Of a DNA stretch of 64,000 nucleotides, positions 13,001 to 28,000 are shown piece after piece. Source of the stretch: Channa striata. Its lineage: Eukaryota > Chordata > Actinopteri > Anabantiformes > Channidae. The stretch is taken from assembly GCA_033026295.1 (NCBI GenBank), contig CM065184.1:7939501-8003500 (forward strand), in the 5' to 3' direction. The notes beneath the pieces were generated by a model that did no database searches, was not told the DNA's origin, and was given only the letters and a program-made list of their open reading frames with translations. The first letter of the stretch is position 1. Each line of letters starts with the position of its first letter. The position numbers and the translations under genes are program-made.

Positions 13001-16000
13001 TTATTGGCCATATCTTGTTCCATCCTGTAGTGTACATATAGTTTTTAGCTCTTGCCTTCATTTTACCAAAATATGGCACAATCCTGCCTAAAACTCTGTA
13101 ATTTCTAGATTTTTATTCTTTTTGCGAACAGTTATTTTTTATGTTTGGTCAATAGCTGCCTCAGGAGCCATTGTAATCTGCTTGCTTAAAGCAGTTACAT
13201 TTGCTGTTTTCATTTTAATCAATTTATTCTTTGCTCATCCTCTGTAATACACTAGATGATAATGAACATCTGTGGGGTCGTGGAGTATTTGAAAACACAA
13301 AAAATCTTAAATTGTCTTTTGTGAATAATAATGAAAGAAATGGTTACCTGATCTCCCTTTTCTCCCTTTTGGGCCCTCTCCTTTACTTCATCCTCAAAAA
13401 CAATAGAAAACGGACCATTTTAAATTCAGACTGAAGTTTAACTAGGATGCATTTTGAAGAAGCACAGACAACAGGACACGATGCGGACACGTTTCAACTT
13501 TTGTAAAATAAACAGCTGCTTACAGTTCCAGACAGCTGTCGTAGTCCATGAGCTGTCATCACCTAGAAGGAATGAAAAATACACAGCGTTCCCTAAATAT
13601 TCTCCTCTGATCTAACAATTAAACAAACACTTATTTAATCTGTTGAGTGTTTGAAAGGCAAAGTAACAATGTCCTAAAAAAAAAGTGCCTAATCTGTCTT
13701 TTCAATTACCAAATCAAAATCTGTGTTTGAAGGGATATTTTCATATTGCTTTTATACTTCCAAAATGGGGGTGCTGGGCACTGCCTTCAATAACTAAAAA
13801 ATAAAGAAATGAAAAACATTTAAATAGAAGGAGAAAGGTCAAAACTAGTCAGCTAAGGCAAATTAATGCCTGAAACTACTACTATGGGTGAAGAGGTGGC
13901 ACGTCCACATTAACTCCTGGATGAAAGGAGAAATTATTAGGACTCAAAGCCTTTCCACAGATGTACTAGTTCCTCGAATCATTTATCATCATCATTCCTG
14001 GACCTCAATGGGACTTGGCATTAAATACATCATTGTGGATCAGAATAGAATCTGACAGCGATACAAATCAAATAAATATGTAGGCGCAAGGCTACTGACC
14101 ACACTACACACGAGACACACTGAGCACACATGCACAAGCGAATGCATTTTTCACTTGCATGGCTATTAACAAAAGAACTTGTCTCTCCAATGCAGATTTA
14201 AGAATCGCCACAATTATCCGTCCAAGTGCTCACACAGCAAGTAGAGGTGGAACAGTGAATTCACTGATTTTTTTTTTTTCAGTTGGGCTACAGCTGACAC
14301 TGTTGACACATATTAATACTGGACAGTACAAGCACATCTGAATATGTGGTGGACAGTAAAATGTTGGTGTAAAATACGCAAAGGTTTTTAAAGCAAAGCA
14401 ATGTTTAAGCCCCAGTGTATTAAAACCTGAACAAAGCAATCTCGAAAGCAAATCTAATTATCTACCATAGTGATCAGAACTCATTACATCTAAATGTCCT
14501 CAAGCCCTTTGTGTTAACCAGTATGTAGAATCCTTTATGTAGATTTAACCAGTTCTGTGTTACGTGTTTTTTGCAAAATGATAAAAGAATCATAAGAAAT
14601 AATCAATCTTAAAACTGAAAGCCTTATCCAGGTTAGAAAACTTATGATCTTCCCCAGTCCACCTACATTTCGGCAGATGGATCTTCTGTTGAGGTCATTT
14701 TTCCTATTTGGGAGGGTGTCTACAGTTTTTCTTTGTCCATCTAAGCAGCTGCCTGATTCCTGACTTTATTTCTCTGACCCCTTTGAAAGTCTTACTGTGA
14801 TTAAGGGCTGTACAAGTAAACCTGACATCAAGGGCTCTTCCCTTCCTCCAAAATAACCTTAGGTAAGTTGGTGAATCCCCTGTTGGCCAGTGGACTGTCT
14901 GCATAATCAATCAGACTTCAACCTCCAGTCACCAGCCAAAGCAGCTGCTGTCAGTTGCCTTGACTCGGATGCAGAGCGGTGTCTCAGTAGCATTGATATG
15001 CCACCAGATCAAAAAAATCTCTGCCAGAATTGTTCTCAAGGGCAGTGAAATGCTGCCACAGGGCCATTTACTCGACAAAACTTGGCATAACAGATTCAGT
15101 TTAATAGATTATAAAACTCTATTGTAAAGCAATACTGGCAGCAATAAAAACACAGGACAGTCTCAGCGCTGCAAAGACTGTTTTGCCACTTTAAAGGCGT
15201 TGGGGGAAGTGATGGCCATGTATGCCTGTAAGCCCGCTGCTCCTCCCTGTCACTAATAAACAGAGGCACAGGAAGGTTTATGAAGGGAAGGTAATGATCT
15301 GAACCCTTGCTTCTGCTGTGTAAGGGAAATCGATGCTTAACTGCCAAAATTATCTGCCGCGGGAAGGCAGAGAGCACAGACAGAGACTGGTAGTAAATAT
15401 TCAAATAGCCTCATTTATCAAATGACTAATGTCTCCCTCTATGCTCTCTGCTATAGTATACATCTGCTACTATATCCTTGGTGGTCCACACCTCACTACA
15501 CAACAATGAACACTACAGAGTATTTGGGTTTTGATGGAACATTTTTTTATGCTCTTCCCTCCGGTGGAATGAAATTTAGTAAAAAAAAAAAAAGACAACT
15601 ATTCAAAACTAATTGCAAAGCAGGACCCCAATGTTTTGAACAGCCATTACAGCCGCCCACATTGATATCTATTCTTATTAAGCGAGTAGACTTTTTGTTG
15701 GTTAGACAGAAACCAGTGAAACTAGTGGAGAGTGAGTGATATTGCCTCACTGTATAATTAAGTTGTCTAATTTCCATATGAATCACTTGCCAGCGAGCTA
15801 TGAGAATGAGAATAAGAATGAAAGCCATCAAACTTTGTTTCCAAGCTCATGTCTCAGGCCTTCATGTGCTCGATGGGCACATCCTTAGAACAAAACCCAT
15901 AAAGACGAGTCATCGAAATGTCAAACCCCCCCCCAATACCATGTTTACATTTGACACATTTTATACTTTAATTTCGATTTTTTATGAAAAGTGCTCAGAT

Positions 16001-19000
16001 TTAAAGCGTGTCTTCAGAGTCGCCTCCTCGCAGATCTTTAAATGATTTGTCACAGTGTGTTTTTGACTTTAAAACGTCTAAGCAATGAGTTCTATCGTCT
16101 CAGCACCACCCACTCCGTGTCACCTTCAGTGTACATCAGACATCCACCAAAACATCAGTTTCTCTGTTTTTATTTCCTTTTCCACTAAAAGTGGCACTAG
16201 TGCCTTCCAAAAAAAAAAAAAAAAAAATCCTTGTATAATTTACATTTATTACATGTGCTGCGTGGCCCTTGTTATTGCACACAGATTATAACTACAGTAC
16301 CTGACAGCTAATGAAAATGTGTTTATTTGACACTAGATGCACAAGAAGTCGCAGTTCGCAGCATTTAATGTCTTCACATGCACCTTTTTGTCAGGATCAC
16401 AGACTTTTGTTTCCTTTTCCTTTTTACTTCTTGTTGTGGACTTTTATTTTGTATCTCCTTAGTCACGCTTCCTGTTTTGCCTTTTTGGGTTCTTTTCACT
16501 TTCCTCGTTAGTCTAAATTGATTTCACAAGTTTTCCCATTTATTTAAACCTAGTTCTCCACACAGTTGGTTGCGAGTTACGAGTTAGGATTTAGGTTTTG
16601 TCTGTGTTCAGTTGGTCTGTGTTTTCTACATTTGGTTTGGTCCTTGATTCATCACTTTGGTCAATATTAAGTTTAGCTCTGCGTTTCTCCCTTGTTTAAC
16701 ATCTATTTCAGTTATTCACCTTTTAATTTAGTAATTTCTAGCCCCTGTCTGTCCTTATCTAAGTGTCCCATTTAAGAGTCCCTTTATTCCTGTCTGTGTG
16801 TCCTTGTACATGCTCGTTCAGTTCAATTATTGCTAGTATTTAGTTATAGTCTTTCCTATCATTTCTCTTCTCATTATTTGGACCACTTCACTGTTAGCGC
16901 TCCCTCGTACTCCTATTGGAGTGATTTTCTGATTAGTTTGCCTTTTTGCTTAATAAACCTCTTTCATTCTTATCCCTCCTCATTGTCTCCTTTGGGTCTG
17001 AGATACACCAAATCTCACACTTTTTTTCATATTTCTTTGTTGTATACATTGCATAAAAATCACTGGTCAAATATCAGTGAGGTCATTACCTGGAAAAAAA
17101 TCTAAAAATCAAAAACTAACTAATTTCTATGGGGAGAGGCTCCTCCCTATAGATATTCAACACAAATACTCACAAGTATATTAAAAAGAACTGCTCATAT
17201 TTTACACCTGTCATCCATACTGATCTTTGTTTGTATTAAAAATGTAACTTAGACATTTGTTTTTTTAAAACTATGCATATACAGATAAGGAAAAGCACTG
17301 GTTGTCAAATAATCTAAATTGATTACAGGAGACCACCATGAAGGTGTGACAACAAATGTAATAATTAATCTCTGCTGTGAACAGCTTACAACACACCACA
17401 GATTAGGTTTGTTGAAAAAAACGTAAGACCCACAATAAGAAGTTAAATCTCATACTTGTCAACAATAAGTTGTATTGTGTAAAGTGAGCCCTACGCACTG
17501 TGTTGTACTTACAGGACCAGGAGGACCTGGAGGGCCGACATCACCCTGGAAACACAAACAAAACATAAAATATAAGCATTTAGTGCCCGATATGACACAA
17601 CACGATGGTGAAAGGCAACATAAAACAAACCCACCGCTTAAAACGCACTAAACAAATGTACTTCTGAAGGCAAGTTGCCACAGGTGAACAGCTACAGGAT
17701 CATTTAGGATTTGGAGAAATATAAAAGACACAGGAGAAAATATTGTCTGTTTCTTCTTGTTTAAATGAACTCTTGTTTAAAAGACACGCTGGGATCGTGT
17801 GCATATCGTGTGCATCATGTATGTTGCCATACTTGCAAACGCACAACATTAACTGAAACCCTGTGTGACCCCGGGGAATGTGTATTGGATGCTGCAAGGA
17901 ACAAGTCTCATAATTGTCTCCATTCTTCAACTCATAATTCATAACTTATTATTGTTATTTTGTAAAGCAAACACACCAAGGTCTGTGAGTACACAATAGT
18001 AAAAGACACTTAGAGAATGCGCTGTTCCTCGCTGAGGCTACACAGCTCTCCAGGTTTTAATACAAGCAAAGTTTTAGAAGTTTTTAAGCCCCATTTGGAT
18101 CAGGATCAAAATTCTCATGATTAGAGACAATCTTGCAGATTTTTGGAGAATAATTAAATGCTAGGAATGTGAGGATTTAATTTTAAGTGGATTGTCACAC
18201 ACTTTTTCTCTTGATGGTTAGAAACATGGCTGTTTTATATCGAATCTCTCCACAAAAATCAAAACACATCTCACATCTCACTCACACACAGCTTTATATT
18301 TTGTGCCTTTTTGGCCAACAGGCTTTTATCATCAAGGAACCGGAACAAAAAAGAATGAACTTAGAAAACATTACGTTTGTGTATGTTAGCCTGAACATTT
18401 AGCACGTAGCTCAAATCCACACTGCACATCTAGCATGACCGTAGTCCCTTAATCAAGTGTAATTTGCCGAACTTTCTCAAACTCGATTTAAATCTATTTT
18501 CATTTTTAAGGCTCAAAAGCTTAATAATTAGAAAATCCAAACATTCACATTTTTAAAGGCCATTTACACAGAATTATGAGTTACACCTATTTGATTATAC
18601 TGTGTTACTGTAAAATGTCATGAAATTGCAGACAAAATTTGTAGTACCTTGTGTAATAAAGGTCGAGTCAGAACATTGACAGGTTCGTAGCAACAATGTG
18701 GGTAAATATAAAGTGCTGTGTAAATGGCCACATTAAGGCAGTGTCTGCAGGAAACACTCATAAAAATGTTTTGACACACGCTCAATTTACAGTAAATTAT
18801 TTTTCAAATACTGCAAATATAATTCGAAGCGATGGAAAAACAGACAAATGGAGGACATTAAATAAAAAGGAAGTGGAATTGTGTCAGCACATACAAGCAT
18901 AAAAAGACATATATATATATAGAGAGAGACGTACAGACACAGAATACAGCAAACTGTCATCGGCAACAAACGCAATTTAAGTCATGTTTACACAAGCAAA

Positions 19001-22000
19001 GCACACAAATAAAAGCAACTGAAAAATGCAAGAAATAATATATTACAGATTCATTATGCAGTGCTCAGTAATTTCCAAGAGCCTTGAAAGATAAAAAGCC
19101 TTGAGTAAGATAACTAACTCAAAAGATTTAACCCCTAAATTCAATATTGCTTGAACTGTGTTACCTCTATCACCTTCCCCCTCCATACATGCACACTGAG
19201 TCCCAGGGAACACACACACACACACACACACACACTGAATCATCACATACAGTATGACATCTGACATTCATGTGACTTACTTTTTGTCCTTTCATCCCCT
19301 CGGCCCCCTCGGCACCTGGCTGACCCTGTGGGAGGAGGCCTTGGTTAATGACTCTGTAAAATGACCGCAGAGAAAATGTTACTGCGGGAAAATACATACA
19401 GGGTGTCCTCTCTCTCCTCTCTCCCCCTTCTCTCCTGGGATTCCAGAATCACCCTTCTCCCCCTGTTTGTGAAAAGAGCAGATCACTGACAGTGACTGAC
19501 AGCAAAGACAAGGCAAGACAAAAGAAAGAGAGAAAGGAAGAGAAAGCTCAGAGAGTCAGGACAATTGTTATGAATAAGAAATCAGGTGTCACCAATGACA
19601 CCTCAAAATCAAAAACGGTTTGTAATTATAGCAGGAAAAATGGCTTTATGAGACTGCGATGTTACGTGAGACTACCAGGGTAATAAAGAACGGACGCCAT
19701 TGCTGCTTTGCAGCAGCTTTAATCATTCTCCTGTCTGCCATTAGATGGCACTTTGTGACTGCTCTTAAACTCTTTCCTTAGAGCGTTTAAATGGAATTCA
19801 AAAGTTATGCAGAGAAAGAACTAAGCAAACATAACTGCAAAACAAATGTAGTAGCATCTTGTGCAAGTCAATTTGAGGTCTCAGTGATAGTACATGAATT
19901 TGCTGGTGTCTTATGACCTTTTCGAGTCACGTTGGCACTGTTACACGGGGTCGTGGGCACTGAATATCTGACAGTACCAGTCATTACTTAAGCAACGTGG
20001 CAGACAAGTGGCATATAATTAACGGTATGGATAGGGCATAACAGTCTTGAGAGGAGCAATGCACAGTTGCACACCTTAAGACTGCCGTGCTTTTCCAAAC
20101 CGCATCACAAATAACAGAGAACAGCAAAAACAACAACAGAAAATGTCGTTTGTCAAAGATCATTGTCGTTTTGTAGCAATGCTTGAGATACTCTGTGGCG
20201 GGACATTAAGATGCATTAAACGTTAATCTGACGAGGCAGAGACATCTGCACACACCTCGGTGGTGTCTGGACAATTATTGCCATTCACTTTCAGCCCCTT
20301 CCATATTCATTTGACTCTTTAATGACAGCCCCAACGATGCCATTTATTTAATGAGATATAGTCACTGTTTCCTTGTCCAAATTATGGGCTTTTTATTAAG
20401 TCACTAGACTGCTGCAATGTGTGAACAGATGGATTGTCCAACTAATACTTTAAACTGACTTTGAGTGCTAATTGAATTGAAGATTTTTTTCATCATGAGC
20501 TCACAAAAAAAAATTGCTGTGTGGTTGTTATGAGTCAGAGACCTTTTCCTGGGAATAAACATCACTTACTGTATAACTGCAAACCACAAATGTCATTGTA
20601 GACAGAAAAAAGTTTTTCCACGGTTGTGGCAGTTTGTACCGAGTTACGACTTCAATGTAAATCGCATCAGAGGGAAAGTTAGTAAAATCCAAGGAAGCCA
20701 CCTTGTACAAATGTGCGTTATATTCGGCATGGACTGATGGAAAATATTTCACTGTTATCTTTGTAGGATCTCCGTGACAGATCGTTCAATGTCATTTTAT
20801 TGGCAGAGGGGTATGTAACAAGTTAATAAAGCTTTCAAATGAGATTAACTGCAGCGTGGCTGTATTTATCCCAATTATCACTGTATTTACACATTGAGGA
20901 GGCCCAGTGTGTAAAGGACAGGGAACTGGCCCACCTGTGGATGTGTGTGGATGATGTGTTGACTTTGAGACACTGTGAGTCATCAAATCGCAATTAAGCC
21001 TGTCTGCATCCCTCTCTGTCTATCCATCAATATCGGCGGTGTTCTGTCGGAGCCCGTTTGAGACTGTCAGTGGGAGATACAGTTATGGAGATGTGATTCA
21101 TGAGAACACTGTCTTCCTAGCAAATCATGCACAGCACAGGCTTTTTTTTTTTTTTTAATTTTAAAACATTCACACTCTGCTGAGAGTGAGAGGGAGCTCA
21201 GCTCACAGTTTAACTTGCGTCTGTTAAGAATTGTTGCTGAAAGAATCTCTAATACTGTTCAGTTGTTACCGTTTATTGAAACTTCCTCCTGGGTGTCTAA
21301 TGATTTAGCTTCTCCCACTAATCACATTAGGTTGCTAAATTCCTTTAAATGCTTGACTATACTTTATAGCCTTAAACAGATTAAAATATGAAGCAATTCT
21401 CTGGGACCAGAGAGTTTACTTATCATCCACATGAGTGTGAATTTATGATAAAATGAAGATGTACCCGTCATAGGGGCACAACTGAATTATGGCAAGAGCG
21501 AGGCCGGCCAGCACAAATAATGCAGGCATTAGAGCACTAAAGTACTGTTTCTCTGCACTTCATAACTTTGCTAAGAGCATGAGTCAAAAATCTAAAATAT
21601 ACACTGTCTGAAAATGCTTTAATCACTTTTATTTTATAGCTGGCGTTGGTTTTCTGTGTTACTCAACGTGGCATCATTCTGAATTCAATTTAGGTTAAAG
21701 TGCAAAGGCCAACAGGTTCACTGAAAACAAAAAAACAGCAAACACAGTTATACAATCATCGTTTCTGTTACATGAAATTAGCGGCTTTGTGTGTGTTTTA
21801 CGTCACTGTGCTCAAACTCCATAATTTACTTACATTTAGTTATGAAAGTTAAGTACTGCAAGAGATTAAAGTGAACCCTCAATGCCAGAGACATTTTACT
21901 GAATGCTAAAAGATGTCTTTAGTTTCACTGAAGTATAAAACCTGGACTTTTGAATTGAATTTCTTAAAGACCTAATCCTCGGTTTGTCATGTTACTTCGA

Positions 22001-25000
22001 ATTGTTTTCGTCCAAACAAAACCAATTATCATGGTGGCACTTATTTTCAGATCTGATAAGTGTGTGCCCATACACACAACTTTGTGTTTCAAAGTTTGCC
22101 AGACGACACCTCTCATTCCTCTGGGCAGAGGGAGCAGGAGGAAATCTGCAGCCCGAGCTGACACCCCAGTAACCGACACATCAGAGGAGAAGCAGCGGTC
22201 AAGAGGTTTTTCCATCACACAATAGCTTTCACTCTCAGCATGATCACAAGGGGGGCCACCGGAGGTTTGCGGGTGGTGTTGAGTTTGTGAAGGAAGCAGG
22301 TAGACACTGAGACAATGGGAGGCCTAGTGAAAGTCCATGTCTGAGAGTTTTTTTTTGTTTTTTTTTTTAACACCGCATATCTCATGTGCCTCTGGTGAGC
22401 TACAGCACCCCTGGGCGTCATGAAAATGATTGCAGACCTTTTTTGCAAAAGCGCTGTATGTAATGGCCATCTGTCTGTTTGGAGCGTGAGTACTGAGTCA
22501 CACTGTGCGGCGCTGCAGGAGGCGCAGGGTGGGAACGGCTATTTAACTTGCACAAATAGGCGACAGTGGAGTGAAAGTTGCCATTTCCAATAAGGGAGAT
22601 CTGTACTGTAGCGAAAATGTCGGTCAAGGACAGAGAATGTTCGGCTTCTGGTCGCACATACCTCTGACTTGTCTGCACTGATGCCGACAGACAAATAGCA
22701 ACATACTTCACATCTTTATATGGTCAACCCAGCACATGATTAAAGTCTTTGCCTGTTTGGAGGAGAGCTACAATGAACACTGCTCAGTCATCTTGACAAT
22801 TCAGCCGTGCTGGAAGTGCAGGTACGGACTGGTTTATCAAACAGAGAGACAGCCTAAATCCACTTTAAATGCCACATGTCAGTACTTTGTTTAGTGATGA
22901 ATAATATTTTGAGTGATACCTTGGCACTTGCTCCTTCAGCTGTTCCTGGGGGACCCTGGAATTGCGAGCAATGAGACAATATTTTAACACAGGCAATGGA
23001 TAAAAAGATTTTGTGTCACAAAAAGACAATTATGTACAGTACATTGAACAGAATATATACACCCAATTGGCAGATTATCAGGCATGCTTAGAGAAAACGA
23101 ATGCGGTCCAATGCAGTATTGCAATAAATTGTACCATCATGATGTGATAATGGTTTTTACTGAAGCCTTTTAGAGCGCTGCAGATTCAACTGTAAGATCA
23201 TTTTGGTGCCTGTAAACGCCCGTTTGATGCTGCTGAATTGTATTTCAATATACATACAAGAGATGTGTGTATTAAAAGACAGACTGTGTGTATTACACTG
23301 CTTTAGTTTGATGAATGTCAACTCAATTTGTATAACATGTGAATGAACATATGCTCATTCTACAGTGTCATCTTAACCCTTTCCTAATCCTGATTTGAAC
23401 TGGAGTGTTTATTAAAAATATCTCTTTCCACAGTTCGCCTCTGTTGTATGATAATTTGTAACCTTTGCACTAAATGTGAGCTCTCATAAAGATGTGGCTG
23501 GCCCCCAGCAGTCTATAGATTATCTGTGAGTGTGTCTTTGTTGTGCACCTTTCACAGACTCCCCCGTTGTCGTGCAATGCTAATTTGACTTTGAAAAATA
23601 ACCACTGCCCCTTCAACTGTGAGCAATGTCCTGCTGCCAGTGGACAAGAGAAAGTGATGCCCTGGTGTGTGTTTTGAATAGACAATTTTGCCTGTGAGAT
23701 TTACCTCAGCAAATTCGGTGACTCATAAATGCCAGTACCAGGAGATGGAGGCAAGACTGGTACATGCTAAGGGTGTCATCAGGACACTGCCATTTAGAAA
23801 TGTCACACCCTCAGCTATGACTTTGTGTTCTACAACTTGATATCGGAGATATTACAGAGACGAGATGCACTGAGTCATGCGGACGAGGCTCAACAGTGAT
23901 TGGTGTAATTATCCTTAAGGTAATTGAAGCTACTGAGCATAACTGTGATGGAAGCAAGCAACAATCTTTCTGGATTTCTGGATGAAATACAATGAATCAA
24001 ACCCTATGTCCTGATCAAAAGTGTAATCAGGGCAATAGTGCATGAAAATAATAGGACGTTCAAAGCATCTGAAGTACCAGATGCCTAAACTGGTTCGTCC
24101 TTGCACTAAAGCTGTTACGAGCCTGCCAAGATTCCTCTTTTAACGCACCATATTGTTTGTGCCCTTTAGTGTGCGGGTCACTACATAAACTGTGTCTGGG
24201 ATCGGTTTGGACACCTGAGGAACAGATCGTAATTCAGGGAGTCAACGGGCCTTATAGGCACACCTGTCCTGCTCATCAATATGAGCATTCCCAGATTGCC
24301 ATAATTTTTGTGGGTTGTTGCTAATATTAACCTGCTTGTGTGAGACAATGGAAAAATCTTTGAAAAATCCAACACAGCCTGAGAATGGAATCAATGCACA
24401 AACTGTAAATATATTATACACTAAGAAGACTGTGTATCATATATGTGCTAGTATTTTAAATTAGTTCATATTTTCAACTGACATGAAAGAGTTTAATAAA
24501 TTAAAAATGTTCTGGATGTGTAGGTTGCTGTATATCACTTACAGGCAGGCCTTTGGGTCCAGGCTCCCCAGTCTTTCCTCTTCGCCCCTAATGTATGCAC
24601 AAAAAAAAAAGAAAAAAAAATGAAGATAAGTGAGTGAAGATGCAACAACAGGTGTGGTTGAGCATACATGCTGCCGGCAATTAAGGCTAGACAGCAACTC
24701 CTGTTGCAGTCTCTAATTTGCTTTTAATTAACAAGAAGAAAACAGCTTAATTGCTGCACTGTGTGGCCCACTACTCTTTGTTCCCTCCTCTGGTTTACTG
24801 CCTCCTTTCCAGCTGTGCAACTCCCAGTGTGCATCAATCAAGCCAAGGAGCCCATGGAGCAGCAAACAGGGCACAAACCAGGCACTGCCGTCCCAACACT
24901 GCGCACTGAGGTCAGAACAGAGATTGTGTTAGACTTTCTCGCTGTCCGTCATTTTGATGGACACGGGCCTAAATATTCCATCATAATCTATTATTGCCCG

Positions 25001-28000
25001 ATTTACCCAATGATTACCTGCAGTACTCATTGTAATTTTCATTTTTAAATGTTAATAGGGCATATTAAATTGCATTTAATTTAAGTTCCCTTCTATAATT
25101 AATATACACACATGCGTGCACATAGATGTGTTTACGGGGGCTTGGAGAGAATGTGTGGTTACAGTTTATAATCCCGTTTTAACAAACTTTGAGACTTTGT
25201 TGCAGCCTCATGACAGTTTATGTCCATTTTAATGTACATTGGTGATTAGATTAAAAATCTTGCAGCGCTGTCACTACATATGATATTTATAAAGCAAAAC
25301 TGAAAGCTTGATATTTTAACGAAGATGCCAGAAACATGACTGTGATTCTCCTAGGAAAGGATATTTTGGGTTTTGCTGGAAATTAAAATGTAGTAAATGC
25401 TTTAATGGTGTTACACTAGCTCTGGGCATATATCCTGTTTGCTGTACAGAAAAATTATTCAGGTCTATTGTAGAACATTTAGTATAGATGAATTTCATAC
25501 TGTCCTTCTCTCACGAATATTGGAAACACACGTATTCTATGGATCCTGCTCTAGTTATAAGTTAAGGTAAAAGTCTGACAGACTGACATTGCTACGCGGC
25601 GTGTGCTGCCTATGGCACAGACTGGCCATAGTGGGGTTTCTTATCCTGTAAACACTCGCTTCGCCGGGAGGAAATCTTGCAGCATGCACTCTTCTGCACC
25701 AGTGGTGCAGCTGTAGCTGTAGCCCTCTGTGACCCATAGTCACAGATGTGGTCCGAGCCCAGTGTGCTGTCAGCACCTAGGTAACAAGATGTGGGGAGTG
25801 CGGTGTTAAGGTCAGGGATGATGCCTGCATGCACCAAAGGGAACCATTTCCCCTGTAGATTTACTTACTACCACCATGTTCTCTGTGTTCAAAATGACCA
25901 GGATCCAAGAGTTTTGAATGACTTAAAGTTACACTAGACGATGGAGTATGGCTGGTTAATGTGGCCTCTGGGGCAGAATGAATTGACCATTTTGTGTGTG
26001 TGTGTGTGTTTTTTTTTTACTTTTTATGAATTACAAAATGTTTTAGCTCTTCAAAGTCTGCAAATATTTAAAAGCAGACATCTTAATGAGATGTAATACC
26101 ATCTGAACCCAAACCAAGTTGGTGTAATTTACATCACGAGGCTTTATGTCCACATGAGCAAAGAGGATAAAGTTCTGTGTCTATCCCTACAGCCGTCCTA
26201 CAAACTGGCAGAGCATCACTGGCTCTCTGTTATGAGGAGTGCCTGGAATTAGCTGGCTTTCACACACACACACACACACACAAGACGGATGTAAGAGCAA
26301 CTCAATTAGGAGTTAGCCGTACTCAGGCCAATATCAATTCACTGTACAGCAGCATAATCAATAGGAGAAGCATGACACAGTCCAAATGCCTGTATTACAG
26401 TTAAACGTAATTACCGCTAACTAGAACCTGACAAAACTTCTGCAGGAAAACACTGTATTTCTCTGCCACTGTATGTGTCAGAGCGGGTGACACATAAACG
26501 CTTCTTTCCTCCACAGAGTCAGCGGCTGTGTGTATCTGTGGAGAGGATCACTGGCTGAAAGAAACGGAGAGAATAACAAAGCAACGCCTCCGACTCTTCC
26601 CTCTGACACTCCACGTACGCAGAATTTGATTAACTGGGTCAGATTTGACACGTATGTTTGCCAGCGACAAAGACAAAAGAAGGAACTTCAGTGGGAGCTT
26701 TTACTTTTAATCATTAGTATGTGTTCTTGTGCCTATAGGTCATGTTTTGCTTCTCTTTTCTGGTCCACGGGTCACGGGATTATGAAGACAGTAGAAGCCA
26801 GAGTGTAGCACAGTAAATATTAACCTTATTAATGACACAATCTCAGCAGTTTGTGCCCGCTCTCAACAATCACAAGCTTTCCTCTGATCACGCTGTTTGA
26901 TGCACCGACACAAGCCTGACCAGCATCTTTTGATCATCTGTGTTAATGCGGCTCAGAAGCTACAAGTATTCAGAAAGGGCTCGTGCATATGGCACAAGTA
27001 CCATAATACATCATGTTTCTGTAAAACATGTCTTTCTTAAAAACAAACGTATATACAAAGCATTTCACAGAAAGTGATTTATGTTGTTGTTTCATCTTTA
27101 GCTGATAATTAATAAGTTGACTCTGAATTGTTGCTACATTTGTAAAACGATCAAACGGTTTGCTCAGGCCTTCGCCCCGTTGCCGTCCTTTGTCCGCTGA
27201 ATTCAACAACACAAGCAGATTTCGCTGATAACTCATTTAGCTAATGAATATTTCATATGCTATTATTCCAAGTAGGACATGAATTATGCAGTTTTCAAAA
27301 TCGTTTATCCACGTTTGCCCCCAAATCTCTTTTCACTCCAAAGTGCAAACTCATTTATGACCATATATTTGCATAGTGTCATCAAAACAAATAGAGGAGA
27401 TCAATGATGGATTCTTGAAGCTGGGAAACTGGCTAAATTGGCCATTTTACTTTTTTTTTAATCTGAATGAAGAAATATTGAATAAGCTAATCCAGGCTGC
27501 AGGCAGGCAGGGACTGTATGTAAGCAGATGAGATTAATTGTTGGTTTTAAAATCTGAATGGCGACAATTTTAAAATTATTCTTTAATGAGTTTATATGCT
27601 CCTGAAAGTCCTTGGAGAAATGATATCCTACTGTTTCTGTCATACATTTTGCTCACAAACAGAAATATTAAAGCGTTTTAATCTTAAATTGCTGCCTTTA
27701 TAATGTAGTCACACTGGATTTATTCTTAGTTTATGAGGTACACCTTTGTAAAGCAAATGCATTGTCCCATCTTTATGATTATTGTAATGCAGAAAAGTAA
27801 TGCAGACTAATTTTATGGTCATTTCAATGCTGTTGTTTGTGACGCTGCTGAATTGTACCTAGGGTGGACAGACCTGTGAGGATCCAAATCAGCTTTCAGA
27901 GATTTTCTTCTTTGATAACACATTAAATCACTATTACCGGCACCTCAGACAGTTGTTTTTATGATATAGTAATTCTTTAAATAGACCACATCTGGTCAGA

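Noticed and set aside
19170..19397. Minus-strand open frame containing a Val-Cys repeat
   Set aside because: The collagenous part is the real exon 19281-19325 read through its donor; the Val-Cys run is the CA microsatellite.
21984..22225. Overlapping open frames on both strands
   Set aside because: Three frames are open at once with no motif, typical of chance.
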